A stretch of DNA of 64,000 bases from contig JAMLIK010000001.1 in assembly GCA_023954195.1 (NCBI GenBank), positions 310,001 to 374,000 of the forward strand, given 5' to 3'. Each line of letters opens with the position of its first letter. Within the stretch, counting starts at the first letter, position 1. Below the pieces are notes generated by a model. It was not told the DNA's origin, made no database searches, and saw only the letters and a program-made list of their open reading frames with translations. Positions 58,317 through 64,000 of this stretch are shown here, piece after piece. A program made the translations under genes and the position numbers. This DNA is from Xanthobacteraceae bacterium (GTDB taxonomy: Bacteria > Pseudomonadota > Alphaproteobacteria > Rhizobiales > Xanthobacteraceae).

Positions 58317-59687
58317 CTATCCGACTCCGAGCGCCTTCAGCTTGCGATGCAACGCCGAGCGCTCCATGCCGACGAACTCGGCGGTGCGCGAGATGTTGCC
58401 GGAGAAGCGGCCGATCTGCGCGATCAGATAATCGCGTTCGAACACCTCGCGCGCCTCGCGCAGCGGCAGCCCCATGATGTGCTCGCCATTGTTGCCGGTC
58501 GGCATCGCCGGCACCATCGAGCCGACGTCCTGCGGCAGCATGTCGGCGGAGATGACGGCCTCGGGGCCGCCGCCGGCCAGAATCATCAGCCGCTCGACGT
58601 TGTTGCGCAACTGGCGGACGTTGCCGGGCCAGACGTGGGATTGCAGCACCGCCATGGCGTCGTCGCCGATCTTGCGCTTGGGCAGGCCGGTCGCGGCCGA
58701 AATCTGCTCCATGAAATAGTCGATCAGCTCCGGAATGTCCTCGCGGTGCTCGGACAAGGGCGGCACCCGGATCGGCACCACCGACAGGCGGTGATACAGA
58801 TCCTCGCGGAAACGCCCCGAGGCGATCTCCTCCTCCAGGTTGCGCGCGGTCGAGGAAATGATGCGGACGTCGACGTGAATCTTCGCGGTGCCGCCGGTGC
58901 GCTGGAAGGTCTGGTCCACCAGCACGCGCAAAATCTTGTTCTGGGTCTCGCGCGGCATGTCGGCGATCTCGTCGATGAACAGCGTGCCGCCGTGGGCCTC
59001 CTCCAGCGCGCCGATCTTGCGCGGCTGCTCGGGGCCCGAAGGCTCGACGCCGAACAGTTCCTCCTCCATCCGCTCCGGGGTGATGGCGGCGGCGTTAATC
59101 ACCACGAACGGCCCCTCGACGCGCGCGGACGCCCCGTGCAGCGTGCGCGCGGTCAATTCCTTGCCGGCACCCGAGGGGCCGACGATCATGATGCGGCTGT
59201 TGGCCTTGGCGGCGCGCTCGACGGTCTGGCGCAACTGATTCATGCAGGCCGAGTGTCCGGTCAGCGCGCTGGATGTCGGCGCCAGCTGCTTGAGTTCGCG
59301 GACCTCGCGCTTCAGCCGAAAGGTTTCAAGCGCGCGCGTCGCCACCAGGATCAGGCGGTCGGCCTTGAACGGCTTCTCGATGAAGTCATAGGCGCCGCGC
59401 TTGATCGCGGCGACCGCCGTTTCAATGTTGCCGTGCCCGGAAATCATCACGATCGGCAGTTCGGGATGGTCGCGCTTGATCTGTTCGAGAAGCTGGAGGC
59501 CGTCCAGCCGGCTGCCCTGCAACCAGATATCGAGAAACACCATGTGCGGCCGGCGGCTGGCGATCTCGGCCAGCGCGGAATCGCTGTCGCGCGCGGTCCG
59601 CGTGCTGAAACCCTCATCTTCGAGAATGCCGGCGACCAGCTCGCGGATGTCCGCTTCATCATCGACGATCAGAATATCATTTGCCAT
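58317..59687 (-). CDS. ntrX: Nitrogen regulation response regulator NtrX
   Basis: This 456-residue response regulator has a receiver domain (ILIVDDEADIRELVAG, phosphoacceptor Asp in MVFLDIWLQG), an AAA+ domain with Walker A GPSGAGKELTAR and Walker B GTLFIDEIAD, and a Fis-type HTH at the end (NISRTAEFVGMERSALHRKLKALG). The GAFTGA loop needed to contact sigma-54 is absent (ELFGVEPSGPEQPRKIGAL at that place), as is usual for NtrX of this group. Start ATG 59687 overlaps ntrY by 11 bases. Confidence 0.95.
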   Translation of the reverse strand: MANDILIVDDEADIRELVAGILEDEGFSTRTARDSDSALAEIASRRPHMVFLDIWLQGSRLDGLQLLEQIKRDHPELPIVMISGHGNIETAVAAIKRGAYDFIEKPFKADRLILVATRALETFRLKREVRELKQLAPTSSALTGHSACMNQLRQTVERAAKANSRIMIVGPSGAGKELTARTLHGASARVEGPFVVINAAAITPERMEEELFGVEPSGPEQPRKIGALEEAHGGTLFIDEIADMPRETQNKILRVLVDQTFQRTGGTAKIHVDVRIISSTARNLEEEIASGRFREDLYHRLSVVPIRVPPLSEHREDIPELIDYFMEQISAATGLPKRKIGDDAMAVLQSHVWPGNVRQLRNNVERLMILAGGGPEAVISADMLPQDVGSMVPAMPTGNNGEHIMGLPLREAREVFERDYLIAQIGRFSGNISRTAEFVGMERSALHRKLKALGVG

Positions 59688-61974
59688 GGGAGACGCCTGC
59701 TTCGTTCTTGGTCGTGGCCGTGCCGGCCTGAGGGATTTTTCGCGTTTCGCCGGCGGCGGCGTCGCCGGCCGGCTCGCCGGACACGGCGAAACGCAACCGC
59801 ATCCAGGCGCCGCGCGCGCCGGGATGGATCGCCGACGCATCGTTGAGTTCGATGCGGCCGCCGTGGTCTTCGAGAACGCGGCCGACGATGGCAAGGCCGA
59901 GACCGGTGCCCTTGGCGCGCGTCGTCACATAAGGCTCAAGCAGACGGGCGCGGCTGACGGCGGGGAGCCCGATGCCGTTGTCGACCACGTCGATGACGAC
60001 ATCCTCGCCCTCCCTGAAGGCGGTGACCTCGATCCGTCCCTTGGTCAGGTATTCCGGCGGCACCGCCTCGATCGCCTCGGTGGCGTTCTTGATGATGTTG
60101 GTCAGTGCCTGCGAAATCAGGCGGCGGTCGAACCGCGCCCGGATCGGGTCCTCGCGGATGTCCACATCGATATCGATGTCCGGATGCCCGACCCGCATCA
60201 GAAACACCACCTGGCGGACGGTGTCGGCGACGTCCTCGCCCTCGATCACCGGCTTCGGCATTCGCGCGAAGCGCGAGAATTCGTCGACCATGCGGCGGAT
60301 GTCGTCGACCTGCCGCACGATGGTGTCGGTGCATTGCTCGAAGATCGCCTTGTCGTCGGTGATGACCTTGCCGAATTTCCTGCGGATGCGCTCGGCGGAC
60401 AGTTGAATCGGCGTCAGCGGATTCTTGATTTCGTGGGCGATGCGGCGCGCCACGTCGGCCCATGCCGAGGTGCGCTGGGCCGCGACCAGTTCGGTGATGT
60501 CGTCGAGCGTGATAATATAGCTGTCGCGCGACTGGCTGGTCTGCTCGGCGCTGACGCGCACCGAGAGGTTGCGCTCGGCGCCTTCCCGGTTGATGGTGAT
60601 CTGGCCCTGCACCAGGCGCTGGGTGCCCTCGCGCGCCTTCTTCATTAACTCGTCGAGTTCGGGAATCACCTCCGACTGGGCATGGCCCAGGATCTCGGAT
60701 TCCGAACTGCCGATCAGTTTCTCGGCGGAGCGGTTGAGAATGCTGACCCGGCCGAAGCCATCGACGCCGATGATGCCGGCGCTCGCCGACGACAGCACCG
60801 TCTCGATGAAGCGGCGGCGGCTGTCGATCAACTCGCTGGCGTTGACCAGTTCGTTGCGCTGGGTCCGCAGTTCATGGGTCATGGTGTTGAAGGTTTCGCC
60901 CAATTGGGCGAGATCGCCCTCCGAGCGCAGCACCGGCACCTGGACGTTGAGATCGCCGGTGGAGACGATGTTCGCCGCGCCCATCAACCGGCGGATCGGC
61001 GCCACCAGCCAGTTGGCGAAATTCAGCCCGATCAGCACCGCCGACATCAGCACCGTGAGGGTGATGACCGTAAACATCAGCGCGAACGTCACCTGGATTC
61101 CAAGGCGCTGCGATTCCAGGTTGGCGTATTCGGCGACGCCGGCCTGGGTCTGCCGGACCTGATCGACCACGCGCGAATCGAGCAGCCGCGCGACATAGAG
61201 GAACGTGTCGTCGAAGGCGCGCAGCCGGATCACCGCCGCGACATAATTCGACAGCACCGCGATCTGCGGCTCGTCGGCGTTGACGCCTTTCAGGAAGTCC
61301 GCCGCCGGCGTGGCGAATTCCTGGCGGATTCCGGTTTGCGCCGATTCAAGGATATTGCGGTTCTTGTCGATCAGCATCGCGCCGGGAAGATTGCGCTTCG
61401 CCGCGCTCTCGGTCAGCATCTGCCGGAACGACTGCCGGTCCTGATCGTAGAGCGGCCGCGCCCGCGACAGGTCGTTGGCCATGCCGACGATATCGCCGCC
61501 GATCAGTTGCGCGTGCTCCTGCAAATACGCATTGGCGATAATCAGCGACTTCTCGATCACGGCGCGCGTCGGTCCGGAAAACAGCCGATCGAGGCCACGA
61601 TCGATGGTGACGTTGGCGACGATCGACACCAGCACCGCCGGAATCACCGCGATCACCGAAAACAGGCTGACGATCTGGACATGCAGCCGGGCGGCGGCGC
61701 GCCCGCGGCGGCGGGCCTGAACAACCTTCCAGACCTCACGAACAATGATTGCAACCAGCAATAGCACGGTCGCGGTGTTGATGAGCAGGAAGGTGATGAC
61801 CACGGGACTGGTCGGAACGATCGGCGTCAGGCCGACCAGCACCACGAAGGTCAGAAACGCCGACAGCAGCGCCAGTCCGACGGCGAACGGCGCGAGCCAC
61901 CGCCGCAGCGCCCCGCCGCGCGGTTCGGAGGCCGTTTGCTCGAATACGGAAGCCGGCGTTTCAGCGCTGGTCAT
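59677..61974 (-). CDS. ntrY: Nitrogen regulation sensor kinase NtrY
   Basis: This 765-residue membrane histidine kinase has two N-terminal hydrophobic segments (FAVGLALLSAFLTFVVLVG and VITFLLINTATVLLLVAIIV), further membrane segments around a periplasmic sensor region, a HAMP-like linker, a PAS domain, the phospho-acceptor His in RRIAHEIKNPLTPIQLSAERI, and an HATPase with NATEAIEA, DNGIGLP and GTGLGLAIV. It senses nitrogen/oxygen status and phosphorylates NtrX. ATG 61974 is used; a TTG at 61995 has GGAGA three bases upstream and is an alternative. Confidence 0.94.
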   Translation of the reverse strand: MTSAETPASVFEQTASEPRGGALRRWLAPFAVGLALLSAFLTFVVLVGLTPIVPTSPVVITFLLINTATVLLLVAIIVREVWKVVQARRRGRAAARLHVQIVSLFSVIAVIPAVLVSIVANVTIDRGLDRLFSGPTRAVIEKSLIIANAYLQEHAQLIGGDIVGMANDLSRARPLYDQDRQSFRQMLTESAAKRNLPGAMLIDKNRNILESAQTGIRQEFATPAADFLKGVNADEPQIAVLSNYVAAVIRLRAFDDTFLYVARLLDSRVVDQVRQTQAGVAEYANLESQRLGIQVTFALMFTVITLTVLMSAVLIGLNFANWLVAPIRRLMGAANIVSTGDLNVQVPVLRSEGDLAQLGETFNTMTHELRTQRNELVNASELIDSRRRFIETVLSSASAGIIGVDGFGRVSILNRSAEKLIGSSESEILGHAQSEVIPELDELMKKAREGTQRLVQGQITINREGAERNLSVRVSAEQTSQSRDSYIITLDDITELVAAQRTSAWADVARRIAHEIKNPLTPIQLSAERIRRKFGKVITDDKAIFEQCTDTIVRQVDDIRRMVDEFSRFARMPKPVIEGEDVADTVRQVVFLMRVGHPDIDIDVDIREDPIRARFDRRLISQALTNIIKNATEAIEAVPPEYLTKGRIEVTAFREGEDVVIDVVDNGIGLPAVSRARLLEPYVTTRAKGTGLGLAIVGRVLEDHGGRIELNDASAIHPGARGAWMRLRFAVSGEPAGDAAAGETRKIPQAGTATTKNEAGVSHGK

Positions 61975-62033
61975 TGCATATCGATGGAGCGTCAAGCTCT
62001 CCGAGTGTCATGGGAGCGGGCGAGTGATGCATT

Positions 62034-62052
62034 CCTACAACAATGTTGCCAG
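62034..62052 (-). promoter_or_regulatory. Sigma-54-like element with palindrome upstream of ntrY
   Basis: Read on the minus strand, CTGGCAACATTGTTGTAG has the -24 TGGC part and a -12 region with GG-N10-GT instead of GG-N10-GC, about 60 bases before the ntrY start. The same bases contain the perfect palindrome CAACAATGTTG (62039-62049). Either a weak sigma-54 promoter or a regulator site. Confidence 0.3.
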
Positions 62053-62114
62053 ATTGCGACATTTCCACGGCGCGACCACCCGCGCCTCGCAAGACCGCCC
62101 GAACCTGTGGACAT

Positions 62115-62130
62115 CGGCCCAAATGGGCCG
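62115..62130 (-). terminator. Weak hairpin after ntrC
   Basis: CGGCCC-AAAT-GGGCCG makes a 6-bp GC stem with a 4-nt loop 8 bases past the ntrC stop on the minus strand. No T-run follows, so termination efficiency is doubtful. Confidence 0.35.
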
Positions 62131-62137
62131 GCCTCGG

Positions 62138-63583
<1,446 letters not shown>

Positions 63584-63591
63584 CGTCGCTC

Positions 63592-64000
63592 CTATGGAGT
63601 GGCCGGTGCGCGGTCCGGCGGCGAAGCGGATGCGTCGCCGTCAGAGCCGTCGCCGGCGGTTTTCGAGACGCTGAACATCGGCAACAGAACGCGAAAGGTG
63701 GTTTTGCGCGGCTGCGATTCACACTCGACGATGCCGCCATGGTCGCCGACGATCTTGGCGACCAGCGCGAGGCCGAGGCCGCTGCCGGTCAGCTTGGTGG
63801 TGACGAACGGATCGAACAGGTTCGGCATCAGATCGTCCGGCACGCCGGGGCCGTTGTCCTTGACACAAAATTCCAGCGGCAGCGAGACGCGGGTCTGCTT
63901 GCCCGGCACCGACAGCCGCATGCCGGGGCGAAACGCGGTGGTCAACTGGATCTCGGCGTCAGTGCCGAGTTCGCGGGTGGCTTCCGCCGCGTTCTTCACC
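63592..64000 (-). CDS. ntrB: Nitrogen regulation sensor kinase NtrB, C-terminal part
   Basis: The visible 136 residues are the HATPase region: KNAAEA (N box), [23 protein letters not shown] (G1 and F box) and [19 protein letters not shown] (G2), followed by a low-complexity tail that ends the protein. The N-terminal PAS and HisKA parts lie outside the window. It phosphorylates NtrC; operon ntrB-ntrC-ntrY-ntrX. Confidence 0.93.
   Translation of the reverse strand, partial: VKNAAEATRELGTDAEIQLTTAFRPGMRLSVPGKQTRVSLPLEFCVKDNGPGVPDDLMPNLFDPFVTTKLTGSGLGLALVAKIVGDHGGIVECESQPRKTTFRVLLPMFSVSKTAGDGSDGDASASPPDRAPATP

Overview
The window is chromosomal DNA of a GC-rich alphaproteobacterium, most likely Nitrobacteraceae (Bradyrhizobium, Rhodopseudomonas, Nitrobacter or a relative). 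This rests on the ntrB-ntrC-ntrY-ntrX-dat-hfq-hflX order, the sufBCDS-sufT operon preceded by an extra cysteine desulfurase, the dacC-tmk-holB-metG-tatD-MBL chain, and protein style. No 16S gene is present, so the genus is inference.

Left chromosomal part (1-29.9 kb): a truncated Lys-rich protein; a large AsmA-like envelope protein; an MFS permease; tyrS diverging from anmK (wall recycling); an alpha/beta hydrolase; a Fe-S cluster block (cysteine desulfurase, sufB, sufC, sufD, sufS, sufT) followed by a VOC protein; a type III CoA-transferase; a TRAP transporter with fused membrane subunits plus an acyl-CoA synthetase, which together look like an organic-acid uptake and activation module; then a tightly overlapping minus-strand housekeeping operon (dacC, tmk, holB, metG, tatD, MBL hydrolase) and rlpA.

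Central part (29,985-45,908): a 15.9-kb mobile element integrated into the 3' end of a tRNA-Ser(UGA) gene and bounded by a 17-bp perfect direct repeat. It encodes a P4-type integrase, an AlpA-like regulator, a putative replication block (TOPRIM/Spo11-like protein and a protein with single-subunit-polymerase-like motifs), a protein with a sigma-70-like C-terminus, and a complete HK97-type capsid and packaging set (portal, protease, capsid, connector, HNH, TerS, TerL, a head-tail joining candidate). I see no tail, baseplate, lysis or typical prophage repressor genes. This is the layout of a capsid-forming phage satellite (cf-PICI-like) rather than a full prophage. Its left end carries a roughly 600-bp non-coding array in which a degenerate 30-nt repeat alternates, with a period near 66 bp, with palindromes of unrelated sequence. 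I find no known element that explains this array. Short TACCCTAGC repeats lie just inside both ends and look like integrase arm sites.

Right chromosomal part (45.9-64 kb): a Tat-exported M14-like deacylase, a DyP peroxidase, an RhlE-type RNA helicase, a TfoX-domain protein, an A-type Fe-S carrier separated from the suf operon, a DUF1272 protein, an enoyl-CoA hydratase, queC, mazG, an aldehyde dehydrogenase, and then the hflX/hfq/dat and ntrX/ntrY/ntrC/ntrB nitrogen-regulation cluster. ntrB runs off the right edge.
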